Shown here piece by piece: positions 25,128 through 34,741 of a stretch of DNA of 49,253 bases. Location: contig CAKVDW010000014.1 in the NCBI GenBank assembly GCA_934728065.1, positions 1 through 49,253 of the forward strand. Reading direction: 5' to 3'. The position numbers were made by a program, and so were the translations under genes. Source of the stretch: an uncultured Campylobacter sp. Its GTDB lineage: Bacteria > Campylobacterota > Campylobacteria > Campylobacterales > Campylobacteraceae. Numbering within the stretch: the first letter of the stretch is position 1; the number at the start of each line of letters is the position of its first letter. Below the pieces are notes generated by a model that worked only from the letters and a program-made list of their open reading frames with translations, was not told the origin of the DNA and made no database searches.

Positions 25128-26404
25128 ACACATTTTTGCAAGGCGTCAAAAAAATAATCAATGTCGCTTAAATCGTGCGTGTAGTGAAAACTCGCCCTAA
25201 GCCAGCCTGGTTTTTGCTTTAAGGGCGCATTGTCCTTTAAGCCCAGCAAGTCGTGTCCATAAGGTCCAGCGCAAGCACAACCCGCTCTTGTTTCGATTTT
25301 ATGGCTTTTGCTAAGATGAAAAGCTAAGTCAAAGGGCGAAATCCCTGTGAGATTAAAGGCAAAAATCGGCAAGCGGTTCGTTAAATTTGCCGCGTAAAGT
25401 GTCAAAGCGTTTGAATTTTGCGCGTTAAATTCAGCCACTTTTTTGAAAAAATACTCTTTCAAAAGCTCTTCTTGCCTTTCTATCGCCGCTACGCCTATGC
25501 TGTCCTTTACCTTAAAGGCAAGGCTAGCGCGGATAAGCTGTAAAATAGGCGGTGTGCCAGCTTCTTCAAGTCGCTCGAAATCGCACAGATAATCCACGCT
25601 CGTGCGTGAGACATAGCCCACAGTGCCGCCAGCCGCAAAGCTTGGCTTGTCGCCCAACAAGCTCTTTTTTATCGCTAAAAGTCCGCACGAACCCACGCCG
25701 CCTAAAAGTTTGTGTGAGCTGATAAACAAGGCATCATAATGCTTGCAGGCTATGTTTTTGTAAGGGATAAAACTTGACGCGTCAAAGGCAACTAGGGCGT
25801 TGTGCTTGCGAAAAAGCGCGCAAAGCCTTTCATAATCGCTCAAAATGCCCGTTACATTTGACGCAAGCGTGAAGCTAGCGATGATTTGGCGCATTTTGTC
25901 AGCTTTTCTTGTCCGCTCTAATAAATTTTGCAAAAATTCAAAGTCGATTTCGCCCTTTTCATCAAGCGGCACGCGCACGCACTCACAAAGCCCTTCGCGA
26001 AATGAAAGCTCGTTAGAATGATGCTCATAAGGGCTGATGATGACTAAGGGCAAGTTTTTAGGCTGAATTTTAGGGATAAATTTAGCCCTTAACTTTGGCG
26101 GGGCGTAAATTCCTAGCAATTCTTGAAATTTTTTTATCGCCGCTGATGAGCCAGCCCCGCAGGCAATAAGCGCGAATTCATCGCTTAAATTCAGGCTTTT
26201 TTTGATATAAGCCCTTGCATCTTCATAATGCTTTTGCGTAGCAAAGGAATTTAGCGAGCTATCAGAATGCGTATTTGCGTAGCTTAAAAGCACTTTTTTT
26301 ATGGCTTTTTCCACGCTTTTAAGCCCCAGCGCACTTGCGGTAAAGTCAAAATACCGCACGCCCTTTTTTAGGATAATGTCGCTTTTTAAATCATCAATTT
26401 GCAT
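25109..26404 (-). CDS. Class V aminotransferase / cysteine desulfurase-like protein
   Basis: A 431-residue PLP enzyme of the SufS/CsdA type. The Schiff-base lysine is in [23 protein letters not shown] supplies the Asp, and the persulfide loop [12 protein letters not shown] contains two cysteines. The N-terminus [17 protein letters not shown] and [11 protein letters not shown] fit the family. It is not next to iscU or other Fe-S genes, so sulfur transfer is inferred only from the loop; it may serve another pathway. An ATG at 26404 and a TTG at 26410 are both possible starts. In C. jejuni a similar gene precedes the DUF234 protein and flgS, as I recall. Confidence 0.82.
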   Translation of the reverse strand: MQIDDLKSDIILKKGVRYFDFTASALGLKSVEKAIKKVLLSYANTHSDSSLNSFATQKHYEDARAYIKKSLNLSDEFALIACGAGSSAAIKKFQELLGIYAPPKLRAKFIPKIQPKNLPLVIISPYEHHSNELSFREGLCECVRVPLDEKGEIDFEFLQNLLERTRKADKMRQIIASFTLASNVTGILSDYERLCALFRKHNALVAFDASSFIPYKNIACKHYDALFISSHKLLGGVGSCGLLAIKKSLLGDKPSFAAGGTVGYVSRTSVDYLCDFERLEEAGTPPILQLIRASLAFKVKDSIGVAAIERQEELLKEYFFKKVAEFNAQNSNALTLYAANLTNRLPIFAFNLTGISPFDLAFHLSKSHKIETRAGCACAGPYGHDLLGLKDNAPLKQKPGWLRASFHYTHDLSDIDYFFDALQKCVYKLSL

Positions 26405-26472
26405 TTTCAAAGAAGCCTTGAAAGAAATTTTTGCTACAATTATACATAAAATTCAAAAACAAAGGAAAAATC

Positions 26473-27315
26473 ATCACATTTAGCGAATTTGGCGCAAGAT
26501 ATGCCAGCGATGACATAGAGCAGCTTTTTGACTTGTATAGCGTTTTTGACGGCTTTAATGGCTTTAAAATGTATGCTGATTTAAGGCAGAGCATAAGGCA
26601 AAATTTGCTTTTGCATTATGATGAAATAGCGCAAAATTTGAGCTTTGACAAGGACACGAATTTCGCCCTTTATTTGCTTGCTAAAAACAACCGCAAACGC
26701 TACTCCATAAATCGCAAAATAGGACATTTCAAGGCGCAAGGTATCATCAATTCTTTGCTCAATGCTAAAATTTTAAGCCTTGAAAAGAGCAAAGAGCAAA
26801 AACCAAAACTTTTAAAGGGACAAAAACTCAAAAAGCACCTAAAAAACTACACTATACAAGATAAAATTCTTTTTAAAGACCATTTTACGCGCTTTTTCTT
26901 TCGCTTTTTAAAGCCAAATGAAGCACTCATCAAGGCTGGCGAGTTTGATAAGGTTTTAGAGCTTATATTTAGTGAGTTTGAGCATTATCAAAGCCTATGT
27001 TTTGAGCTTTTATCAAAGGAATTTTTGCAGAAAAAATTCGAGCTTGAAAGCGTGTCGAGTTTCTGGCACAGGGACATTGAAGTGGATTTATACTACAAAG
27101 ATAGCGAATTTTGCCTTATGGGCGAAGTGAAATTCAAAAATCGCAAGATTTGCAAAAATATCTTTCATCTTTTGCAAAACAAGGCAAAAGCCCTTGACAT
27201 AAAGCCAGACTTTTATATCATCTTTTCAAAAAGTGGCTTTTCAAACGAATTTGCGCGCAAAAAAGAACGGAATTTGCTTTTGTTTGATATAAATGACTGC
27301 AAAGAACTGATTTAA
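26473..27315 (+). CDS. DUF234-like nuclease-fold protein, start codon unclear
   Basis: A protein of about 281 residues from the likely start ITFSEFGARYASDD. The C-terminal part has the DUF234 signature: FWHRDIEVDLYYKDSEFCL followed by GEVKFKNRKI, an Asp...Glu-x-Lys pattern of the PD-(D/E)XK fold. DUF234 usually follows an archaeal-type ATPase, which is absent here, so the domain stands alone with its own N-terminal half. AAAGGA at 26461-26466 is ideally placed for 26473, but the codon there is ATC. The nearest normal start in frame is a TTG at 26431 without a good ribosome site. It lies nine bases before flgS and is probably cotranscribed with it. Function unknown. Confidence 0.7.
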   Translation: MTFSEFGARYASDDIEQLFDLYSVFDGFNGFKMYADLRQSIRQNLLLHYDEIAQNLSFDKDTNFALYLLAKNNRKRYSINRKIGHFKAQGIINSLLNAKILSLEKSKEQKPKLLKGQKLKKHLKNYTIQDKILFKDHFTRFFFRFLKPNEALIKAGEFDKVLELIFSEFEHYQSLCFELLSKEFLQKKFELESVSSFWHRDIEVDLYYKDSEFCLMGEVKFKNRKICKNIFHLLQNKAKALDIKPDFYIIFSKSGFSNEFARKKERNLLLFDINDCKELI

Positions 27316-27324
27316 GGATTTAAA

Positions 27325-28341
27325 ATGAACGATGAAAGCCTAAAAAACCTTGATTTCACCAACAAAGAAACGCTAGAAGCCCTGATAGAGCAAACTTATG
27401 TCATAGAAAACGAGTATAACGCCCTAAAAGAGAGCTTTGCGAGCCTGCAACAGATGATGAGCGAGATTGTCGAAGTGCTGCCAAATGCGCTGTGGGTGCT
27501 CAACAAGGACAAAAGCATACATTTGCAAAACCAGCTTGGCAAGGAAAATGACGAGCTTTTGGGGGCGATTGATTTAAGCAAGGCGCACTATGAGCTTGAA
27601 TTTAAGGGGCATTTTTTCGTGGTGAAAAACATTTCTTATGGCGATAAATTCATCATACAAGCCACCGACATAAGCGCTGAAAAGCGAAACGAACGGCTTG
27701 CGAGTATGGGAAGCGTGGCAGCACACCTTGCCCACGAGATACGAAACCCCATAGGCTCTATATCGCTGCTTGTATCGACTTTGTATGAGCGAAGTGAGCT
27801 GAAAAACAAGCACATAGTGCTGGAAATGCAAAAGGCGATTTCGCGCGTGGAGCGCATAGTAAATTCAACCCTGCTTTTCACAAAGGGCGTGCATATCAAC
27901 GCCGCGCCCTTTAATTTGAGCGAACTCAAAGACGAGTGCGAAGCTGTGGTGAATTCTTACAATTTTAACGCTAAAATCGACTTTGAATTTGACTTTTTGG
28001 ATTTAGAGTTAAATGCGGACAAAGCCTTGCTGAGCCTTGTTTTGCAAAATCTCATCTACAACGGCATTGATGCTATCGAAGAAAAAGAAGCTGATTGTGG
28101 CAAGGTTTGCATAAAAACGAGCGTGGAAAATGCGAAAATTTGGGTAAAAGTGTATGATGATGGCAAGGAAATAGCCGATGAAAAGGCTGTTTTTGAAGCC
28201 TTTAAAACGACAAAGCTCAAAGGCAACGGGCTTGGGTTAAGTTTATCAAAAGAAATCATAAACGCACACGGCGGCGAGCTGAATTTCAGCAAAGAACCAA
28301 AGTGCTTTTATTTTGCTTTGCCTTTGTCAAAGGCTTGTTAA
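27325..28341 (+). CDS. flgS: Flagellar two-component sensor kinase FlgS
   Basis: FlgS phosphorylates FlgR, which activates sigma-54-dependent rod, hook and other middle flagellar genes in Campylobacter. The 338-residue soluble protein has an N-terminal PAS-like sensing part (about residues 20-115). It continues with the H-box AAHLAHEIRNPIGS with phospho-acceptor His137, the N-box LQNLIYNGIDAIEE, a modified G1 region KVYDDGKEI, and GNGLGLSLSKEIINAHGG. There is no membrane helix, as in FlgS. Length, domain order and the upstream DUF234 and class V aminotransferase genes match C. jejuni as I recall it. AAGGA precedes the ATG. A likely target, the flgG2 promoter, lies at 43.2 kb. Confidence 0.93.
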   Translation: MNDESLKNLDFTNKETLEALIEQTYVIENEYNALKESFASLQQMMSEIVEVLPNALWVLNKDKSIHLQNQLGKENDELLGAIDLSKAHYELEFKGHFFVVKNISYGDKFIIQATDISAEKRNERLASMGSVAAHLAHEIRNPIGSISLLVSTLYERSELKNKHIVLEMQKAISRVERIVNSTLLFTKGVHINAAPFNLSELKDECEAVVNSYNFNAKIDFEFDFLDLELNADKALLSLVLQNLIYNGIDAIEEKEADCGKVCIKTSVENAKIWVKVYDDGKEIADEKAVFEAFKTTKLKGNGLGLSLSKEIINAHGGELNFSKEPKCFYFALPLSKAC

Positions 28342-28554
28342 ACGCTTGAAAAAGGCTTAATAAAGACTTAACAAAGGCGCGAGAATGCTTAAATTTAGGC
28401 GAATTTGAGTTTTCTTAAAGAAAAATAATTAAGCAAAATTTAAGATATTTTTTGCAAGGAATTTGTAAATTTGATAAATATAGTTGTAGAATTTTATATC
28501 AAAAATCCCCCAAATTTTTCATCATCGTGAGCATAGTCAAAGTGGAAACGAATT

Positions 28555-28875
28555 TCACAACAAACGCAACAAAACCATATACAAACAAGTTCCGCTAAAC
28601 ATACTCACTAGGGCATTTTTAAAGCAAATTTGCAAAACAAGCGTGCTTATGCAGGCTATCACCGCGATTAATACTTTTGAAGTGTCGCTAAAATCAATAC
28701 TTAAAAGCGTATAAAAAACAAGCACCACCATAATCACAAGGGGCATATTGCGCTGAATGAATGCTAAATTCCTGCCCTCGCTCTTTTTGTGAAAGATGAG
28801 ATAGGGCAGTAGCCGCCCACCAAAAGTCGCCAAAAAGCCCATAAATACAGCTAAAACTATATACGAACTAGACAT
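28555..28875 (-). CDS. azlD: AzlD-like branched-chain amino acid transport subunit
   Basis: A 106-residue protein with three to four membrane helices and the small-subunit pattern VFMGFLATFGGRLLPYLIF and QRNMPLVIMVVLVFYTLL. AzlD partners AzlC in export of branched-chain or other amino acids. It overlaps the end of azlC by eight bases, so the pair is translationally coupled. The gene converges on flgS; the 213 bases between them hold no gene or clear terminator that I can see. Confidence 0.85.
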   Translation of the reverse strand: MSSSYIVLAVFMGFLATFGGRLLPYLIFHKKSEGRNLAFIQRNMPLVIMVVLVFYTLLSIDFSDTSKVLIAVIACISTLVLQICFKNALVSMFSGTCLYMVLLRLL

Positions 28876-29548
28876 AACGCCGTCCTAGCAGCAGCACGCA
28901 CATAGCAAGGCTAAGGCAAGCAAAGAGCATATAGGATTTATCTATCATTAAAAAGCCAAAAAGCCCGACAGCAAGGGCAATAAGTAAAAGTTTTTTATTA
29001 GGATTTTGGCGGTAAGAATCATACGCAAGCACGATAAAAAGTGCGTTTAGGCTAAATTCAATGCCTGAGTAGTCAAACGCCACTTTCTTTTGAAAGATAA
29101 AGCCAAACACACCGCCAAGTATCCAATAAGATTGATTTAAAAGGCACAGCAAAGCATAGTGAAAACTCTTTTGAGCGCGGGTTACATTACGCGAAATGTC
29201 GTTTTTGTAGGTGCTTAAAAGGGCAAAACTCTCATCACTCATCGCATATATCGCATAAAAGCGCAATAAATTCAGCCCGCGAAGCTCGCCAAGCAGCGAA
29301 AGCGTGTAAAAAAAGTGCCGAAAGCCCAGCAAAAACAGCGTTAGAAAGATACCAAGCAAACTCTCCCCCGCTACGATAAAGGCGATGAGCAAAAACTCAG
29401 CCGTGCCAGAATACACAAAAAACGATATAGCCATAGTTTGCGCTAGGCTCAGCCCACTGCTTGCAGCCAAAATCCCAAACGCCACGCCCAACGGCACATA
29501 GCCCATCATCACAGGTAAAGTCAGCTTAAAAATTTCGCTCGTTTTCAT
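28868..29548 (-). CDS. azlC: AzlC-like branched-chain amino acid permease
   Basis: A 226-residue membrane protein with about seven helices. The N-terminal LTLPVMMGYVPLGVAFGILAASSGLS and FFVYSGTAEFLLIAFI, and GFRHFFYTLSL in the middle, are typical of AzlC large subunits. With azlD it should form an amino acid exporter in the inner membrane. The start is an ATG close to a weak ribosome site. Specificity cannot be read from the sequence. Confidence 0.88.
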   Translation of the reverse strand: MKTSEIFKLTLPVMMGYVPLGVAFGILAASSGLSLAQTMAISFFVYSGTAEFLLIAFIVAGESLLGIFLTLFLLGFRHFFYTLSLLGELRGLNLLRFYAIYAMSDESFALLSTYKNDISRNVTRAQKSFHYALLCLLNQSYWILGGVFGFIFQKKVAFDYSGIEFSLNALFIVLAYDSYRQNPNKKLLLIALAVGLFGFLMIDKSYMLFACLSLAMCVLLLGRRYV

Positions 29549-29600
29549 CTCAAATTTACCGCAGAAAAAAGAATTATATCTTAAAATTTAGCAAGTGTAG

Positions 29601-29622
29601 TTAATTTTTGTGTATTATAATG
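29601..29622 (+). promoter_or_regulatory. Orphan promoter pointing into the hsdR 3' end
   Basis: TTAATTTTTGT followed by GTATTATAATG matches the putative tpx promoter (38120-38141) at 21 of 22 positions, with TATAAT at 29616-29621. Downstream on the plus strand there is only a 15-codon frame (29623-29670) and no normal gene before hsdR, which is on the other strand. It may be left over from a lost gene or make an antisense RNA. Confidence 0.45.
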
Positions 29623-29781
29623 ATGAAAATTTTTTACAAAGGACAAGTCGCCTTTTATGCGCCATTTTAATGAAAATACCGCTATTTAGGCACGCTTGTG
29701 ATGAGTGGCAAGGCGTTAAATCTTCATCAAACAGGTTAAAAACAAGTCAAATTCGCACCCAAGCAAATTTTCATCAAGCCT

Positions 29782-32700
29782 TTATGGCGTTTTTGCATAC
29801 TTATCCACAGCGATATTTCGCAAAATCTTGTAAATTTTATTGCTTTCATCTTCGCTTAAATGAAAGCCAAATTTATCCTCCAACTCCCAAATGCTATCTT
29901 CTAGCTTTGTTTCTACCTCGTTTTTAACCTCTATGCTATCAAACCATTGCGGTTTTTTGCAAAAGCTCATATAAAGTTCATCGGCTTTTAGGCTCAAATT
30001 TACGATGATTTTTTCAAATTCATCTTTTGCTAAATTTTTAAGCACGCCACCAAAAAGCTCGCACAGGTTATCATAAAAGGCGATTAGGCTGTCTTTTTGT
30101 GCGATTTCTTTGGGATAGGATTCTTTTGCGTTTATGGTTTGTTGGAGCAGTTTTTCGTGCGTTTGCCTCGCTAAATTCAGCTTTTGCTCGTCATTTATGC
30201 GTTTGTTTTTGTAATCTTGCAAGATTTTCTCAATCTGCGCCGCCAAACTCTTATAAAAAGCGGGATTTGTCTCTACCTTTTCTTGTATCGCCGATGAAAT
30301 GGCACTCAGCAAGCTGTCCGCCCTTGCTCTTAAATTCTCCACTCCAAGCAAATGCGACACCTGCTTTTCAAAGTCATCATCAAAGATATTTGGGATAGCC
30401 CCAAGCGTGTTTATCTCGTTTGCATTCACAAAGCTATCAAGCAGTTTTTGCATTTGCGCTTCAAATTCGCCAAAATCACAAGCCTCGCAAAACCGCAACT
30501 GCACTTCCTTGCGTAGCTCGTTGTAAAATTTTAGCCTTGCTTTAAATTCGGCTATTTCACGCTCGCTTAACACCTCTTCTATACACTCGCTACCCAAAGA
30601 CAGAGCAAATTTGTTTGAAAATTCACAAAGAATTTCCTTAAATTTAGCCCTTTTTTCCGTATCTTGCAAAAGCGTTATGTAGCTTTCTTTGTCATTTTTC
30701 TTTGCCCCAGCAAAAAGCTCATTTAAGCTCTCATAAGCATTTTTTGCCTCTTGTATCGCCTTTTTTATGTCTATGACAGCATTTGTTAAATCTTCTTCAT
30801 CAAAGTCATTAAGCGGAGCATAATCATTCAAAGCCTTATCCAAATGCCCAAGCAAGCCACGATAATCAATGATAATCCCGCTATCTTTGCCCTCACAAAG
30901 CCGATTTACCCTTGCGATAGCTTGCAAGAGATTATGCTCTTTTAGGCTTTTGTCGATATACAGCACCTTTGCGCGCGGTGCGTCAAAGCCTGTGAGCAGT
31001 TTATCGACCACGATGAGCAAATCCACTTCATCGCCGTTTATAAATTCATCTTTGATATGTTTAATATATCTTTCCTCATCGCTTGCGTATTGTGCGACCA
31101 CAGCTTTCCACTTTTCTATGACATAGCTTTTTCTTTCACTCTCAAAGCCCTCTTGCTCGTTGCTTGAAATGATAGGCGCGGTTTTTAAATCCATACATTC
31201 TTTAAAAATTTCATAGTAGCGCATCGCCTCGTATTTGGAATTTGTCGCTAAAATCCCCTTAAATCCAAGCCCTTGCAAATTTTGCTTAAAATGCTCGCTT
31301 ATGTCTAGCGCGATTAAAAACAAGCGATTTTCACTTGAAGCGATTTTTTGAAATTTCGCCCATTTGCGCTTTAAATCTACCTTTTGCTCAGCTGTGAGCT
31401 TTCTTGCGATAGCGTCAAAACGCTTATCCAAAGCGTTTTTGTCGTTTATGTTTTGATTTACAAACCTATTTTCATACCTTAACGGCACTATGGCTTTATC
31501 ATTTATCGCTTGTTGTATGGTGTAGCGATGAATTTCTCCGCCAAATTTCGCAAAGCTGTTTTTCTCGCTTTTCATCAAAGGCGTGCCTGTAAAGCCTATA
31601 TAACAAGCATTTGGCAAAGCCTTTTTCATTGCTCTGTGGAGTTCTCCGCTTTGCGTGCGGTGCGATTCATCGACAAGCACGAAAATGTCAGCATTTGCGT
31701 AAAAGCTATCACTTGCGCTTTTTTTCACGCCTTTGAGCCTTTCAAATTTATGCACGAGCGTGCTTATCACGCTTGCGCCACTTTTTAGCTTGTCAAGCAA
31801 ATCCTTTGAGCTTTTTGCTTGGGCGACTTTGATTTGCGTGTTTTCAAAAGTGCCTTTGATTTGCTCATCTAAATCTATCCTGTCGCTTACTACGATGATT
31901 TTACTTTGTGGAAATTTAGCTTGCAGTAGCCTTGTAAGCATTATCATCGTAAGGCTTTTGCCACTGCCTTGCGTGTGCCAGATTAAACCGCCTTTGCGTT
32001 TGCCATCATTTAGCTTTTCTACACGCGCTAAAATGCACTCTATCGCAAAAAACTGCTGATAACGGCACACTTTTTTTAGCCCCTTATCAAAAAGCACATA
32101 GTGCTTCACAAGACGCAAAAGTCGCTCTTTATCGCACAAGGCAACAAGCATTTCATCGCATTTTGTGGGCGTTCGTGGCGCGATGAGTTTTTGAATTTTT
32201 TGCCTTAAATTCTCATCTTCTTCGCGCCACAAGCTATAAAATTTATTAGGCGTTTTCACCGTGCCGTATTTTGCGTCATAGCTTGCCGCTATACAAAGCT
32301 GCACGCTTGCAAAAAGCTGCGCTATTTCGCTATCTTGCTGATACATTTCAAGCTGTTTTATGCCAAATTCATAGCTACGAGATGACTTTTTTAGCTCGAT
32401 GATTACAAACGGAATTCCGTTGATAAACAGCACCAAATCAGCTCGCCTATGCTCTTTATCCTTATCAACCTTGCACCGCCGCACGCTGAATTCATCACTT
32501 ACGCTAAAAGTGTTGTTTTCAATGTTTTCAAAGTCTATGTATCGTAGCGAAAAGCTTTTTTTAATGCCGTTTATATTTTCCTCAAAACTTGCCCCAAGCT
32601 TGAATTTATCGCTTAATTTTTCATTTATTTTTAAAAGCCCGCCGTTTGAGATTTGCTGTGATGAAATTTCTAGCTCATTTATCGCTTTTTCTATGTTTGC

Positions 32701-32922
32701 AGGGCTAAAAGTATGCCTTTGCCCCTTAACCTCAAAGCTATTAAGCGCGTTTAGCCTTTCTTGCAAAATCTCACGCAAAAGCACTTTACTTGTATCATTG
32801 CCCCGCATTGTAAGCGCATTTTCACGCGAGATATACTCATAGCCCATAGCCTTAAAAAGCTCTATACACTGCCTTTGCAAAGCATTTTCGCTTGTAATGT
32901 CTTTCACCTTATAATCTCCCAT
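29782..32922 (-). CDS. hsdR: Type I restriction enzyme, R subunit
   Basis: HsdR is the translocase and nuclease subunit of a type I restriction system. The 1046-residue protein has the N-terminal nuclease core DLVLFINGIPFVIIELKKS near residue 165 (Asp, Glu-x-Lys). It continues with Walker A WHTQGSGKSLTM, the DESH box FVLVDESHRTQSG, motif III GFTGTPL, and later helicase motifs such as VDKLLTGFDAP and QAIARVNR. A long helical C-terminus follows. All motifs are intact, so it should be active. It is last in the hsd locus and separated from hsdS by 382 bp that contain repeat R5. Confidence 0.96.
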   Translation of the reverse strand: MGDYKVKDITSENALQRQCIELFKAMGYEYISRENALTMRGNDTSKVLLREILQERLNALNSFEVKGQRHTFSPANIEKAINELEISSQQISNGGLLKINEKLSDKFKLGASFEENINGIKKSFSLRYIDFENIENNTFSVSDEFSVRRCKVDKDKEHRRADLVLFINGIPFVIIELKKSSRSYEFGIKQLEMYQQDSEIAQLFASVQLCIAASYDAKYGTVKTPNKFYSLWREEDENLRQKIQKLIAPRTPTKCDEMLVALCDKERLLRLVKHYVLFDKGLKKVCRYQQFFAIECILARVEKLNDGKRKGGLIWHTQGSGKSLTMIMLTRLLQAKFPQSKIIVVSDRIDLDEQIKGTFENTQIKVAQAKSSKDLLDKLKSGASVISTLVHKFERLKGVKKSASDSFYANADIFVLVDESHRTQSGELHRAMKKALPNACYIGFTGTPLMKSEKNSFAKFGGEIHRYTIQQAINDKAIVPLRYENRFVNQNINDKNALDKRFDAIARKLTAEQKVDLKRKWAKFQKIASSENRLFLIALDISEHFKQNLQGLGFKGILATNSKYEAMRYYEIFKECMDLKTAPIISSNEQEGFESERKSYVIEKWKAVVAQYASDEERYIKHIKDEFINGDEVDLLIVVDKLLTGFDAPRAKVLYIDKSLKEHNLLQAIARVNRLCEGKDSGIIIDYRGLLGHLDKALNDYAPLNDFDEEDLTNAVIDIKKAIQEAKNAYESLNELFAGAKKNDKESYITLLQDTEKRAKFKEILCEFSNKFALSLGSECIEEVLSEREIAEFKARLKFYNELRKEVQLRFCEACDFGEFEAQMQKLLDSFVNANEINTLGAIPNIFDDDFEKQVSHLLGVENLRARADSLLSAISSAIQEKVETNPAFYKSLAAQIEKILQDYKNKRINDEQKLNLARQTHEKLLQQTINAKESYPKEIAQKDSLIAFYDNLCELFGGVLKNLAKDEFEKIIVNLSLKADELYMSFCKKPQWFDSIEVKNEVETKLEDSIWELEDKFGFHLSEDESNKIYKILRNIAVDKYAKTP

Positions 32923-33009
32923 CTTTTTTAATCACCCAACTTATCACCCAACCTAAAATTTCATAGACATTTTACCAAATTTTTCTAGCATTTTATCCTT
33001 GCTCTTTAT

Positions 33010-33297
33010 CATTGCGAGATAAGCCACTTGCAAGGCGTAGCGAAAACTTCTATATTGTCATATTGAGCCGTAGGCGAAATATCCACAGAATTTAAGACAC
33101 AACTTCAAATTTATGGATACTTCGCTTTCGCTCAGTATGACAAAAACCTTGTCATTTTGAGCCTTTTATAAAAAGGCGAAAAATCCATACTTTAAAGGTG
33201 CAATTCGCACTTCAAATTTATGGATACTTCGCTTTTTCCAAAAGCACAAAATAACAAAATATAAAATGTCGCGCCTACAAAGCTCGTTCGCAATGAC
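33010..33297. repeat. Composite palindromic repeat R5 between hsdR and hsdS
   Basis: The outer ends read CATTGCGAG (33010) and CGCAATGAC (33297), the inverted ends of a second repeat family. Inside lies an 85-bp palindrome 33057-33141 of the GTCATATTGAGCC/GCTCAGTATGAC type and another GTCATTTTGAGCC start at 33151. The entire gap 32923-33304 holds only this element; no gene or hsdR promoter is obvious. Confidence 0.75.
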
Positions 33298-33304
33298 GGA
33301 TTTC

Positions 33305-34741
33305 CTAGCATTTCACCCTCACTTCTCCGTTTAAAAGTCTTTGCATAAGTCCCTTTTTTTGCGTTTTAAGGCATTGAAATTTGGATTTTAAAAGTTCTAT
33401 TTCTTTGTCGCACGCACTCAACACTTGTGCTATTTTCTTTTGCTCGGCAAGTGAATTTGGCAACACAATCTTCATATCTTGCAAAGTTGAAAGAACTATA
33501 TATGGTGTATTCCCTTCATTCTTTTCTTGTGCTATGCGTTTTTTCAAGTATTTATCTAAAAAGAATTTAACAAACAAAATATCACAAGAAAACTTATCTA
33601 AAACATAAGTTCTTTGATAAGCATTAAATTTACCCTTGTAATAATGGATATATCCTACATTTGCACCATTCCCAGAAACTAACAAAGCTTCGGTATCAAA
33701 AGCATAATTATCGATTGCATAAACTTCCCTAGCACAAGTAAAAAACGCAAATTTACCACTTTCTACCATTGCATTTGCATTTAGTGAGCCTGTCGTTATT
33801 TCACAAATATCCCCCAAACGCATTTCTTGCCATTTGTCCGTAAATTCAGCAAAACGCAAGGATTGTTTAGCCTTGCTGTTTTTTTCTGTCATTGCGAGAT
33901 TTGACGCAGTCAAATCGTGGCAATCCAAAACTTTATCGTCATTGCGATTGTTCTCTATGTGAGAATACCCCACCCCAACCCCTCCCGCAAGGGGAGGGGC
34001 TTTTGTGTCGTGGTGGCTCTTTTGTTCCCCCTCCCTTGCGGAGGGGGTTAGGGGGTGGGTAGGTGGGGTGAGAAGCCTTTGCATAAGGGCTTTTTTGCGT
34101 TTTGTTTTCGCCTCAATCAAAGATTTTAAAACACTTATGCCTTTGTCCCACACGCTTAAAATTTGAGCGATTTTTTCTTGCTCGGCAAGCGGCGGTAGGG
34201 GGATTTGGAGAGATTTTAATTCAGAAGCGTATAAATGAACTATCGAAACACCTTGTGCAAGTTTTGCAATATCATATTTTGCCATATGGTTTATGTAATA
34301 TGACAAAAAAGCACCATTTTGTTTGCTTCGCAAAACATTTAAGTCGCCTCCCAAAGCCACATTGTCTATCATAACACAAGAAGCCTTGCAAATATCAATT
34401 GCTGTTTCCCCAGAAGTCGGCAAAACTATATCATTTGCTTTACTAAAAATAAGTTCGCCAGAATCTAGATTTGTCCTTGAAACAACTTTTTGTATAATTT
34501 CATCATATATAGTATAAAGTTCTCCATATCTAATGCAAGGAATGCCATTATCAGCTAAATCGTCTTTTGAAATACCTTTGCCTTTGAGAAATTCACAAAT
34601 ATCCCCCAAACGCACCACTTCCCATTCTTGTGGTAAAATACCTAACGAAGTTTGCTTGTAGCCTTGCTTTATGCTTTGGGTTTCACCCATCCCCAAACCC
34701 CCTCCGCAAGGGAGGGGGTTTTTTTGTATGTTTTCGCTCAT
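33305..34741 (-). CDS. hsdS: Type I restriction specificity subunit with repeat-derived insertions
   Basis: HsdS chooses the bipartite target of the type I enzyme. The 478-residue protein has two target-recognition domains (about residues 35-175 and 300-420), each followed by a conserved helix (QEKIAQILSVWDKGISVLK and EQKKIAQVLSACDKEIELLK, both continuing to LMQRLL). Between the halves, residues about 226-285 are encoded by palindromic repeat elements. Residues about 8-14 come from the same C-rich element (NPLPCGGGLGMG). The frame is intact across all of them. Its ATG overlaps the rhuM stop by four bases. Normal HsdS linkers are much shorter, so spacing between half sites may be altered, or the linker is flexible and tolerated. 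Confidence 0.93.
   Translation of the reverse strand: MSENIQKNPLPCGGGLGMGETQSIKQGYKQTSLGILPQEWEVVRLGDICEFLKGKGISKDDLADNGIPCIRYGELYTIYDEIIQKVVSRTNLDSGELIFSKANDIVLPTSGETAIDICKASCVMIDNVALGGDLNVLRSKQNGAFLSYYINHMAKYDIAKLAQGVSIVHLYASELKSLQIPLPPLAEQEKIAQILSVWDKGISVLKSLIEAKTKRKKALMQRLLTPPTHPLTPSAREGEQKSHHDTKAPPLAGGVGVGYSHIENNRNDDKVLDCHDLTASNLAMTEKNSKAKQSLRFAEFTDKWQEMRLGDICEITTGSLNANAMVESGKFAFFTCAREVYAIDNYAFDTEALLVSGNGANVGYIHYYKGKFNAYQRTYVLDKFSCDILFVKFFLDKYLKKRIAQEKNEGNTPYIVLSTLQDMKIVLPNSLAEQKKIAQVLSACDKEIELLKSKFQCLKTQKKGLMQRLLNGEVRVKC
33888..34061. repeat. Palindromic elements inside hsdS
   Basis: GTCATTGCGAG starts at 33888 and 33948 belong to one family. CCCCTCCC-GCAA-GGGGAGGGG (33979-33999) and the inverted CCCCCTCCCTTGCGGAGGGGG type (34027-34047, followed by TTAGGGGGTGGG) belong to another. 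A third copy of the latter is at 34698-34718 near the hsdS start. All are read through in frame. Confidence 0.85.

Noticed and set aside
29610..29927. A 105-codon plus-strand frame downstream of the orphan promoter
   Set aside because: It overlaps hsdR antisense, has no ribosome site or recognisable domain; only the promoter is reported.
33010..33297. Possible CRISPR-like repeat series between hsdR and hsdS
   Set aside because: Units are palindromic, irregularly spaced and lack unique spacers; no cas genes are present.
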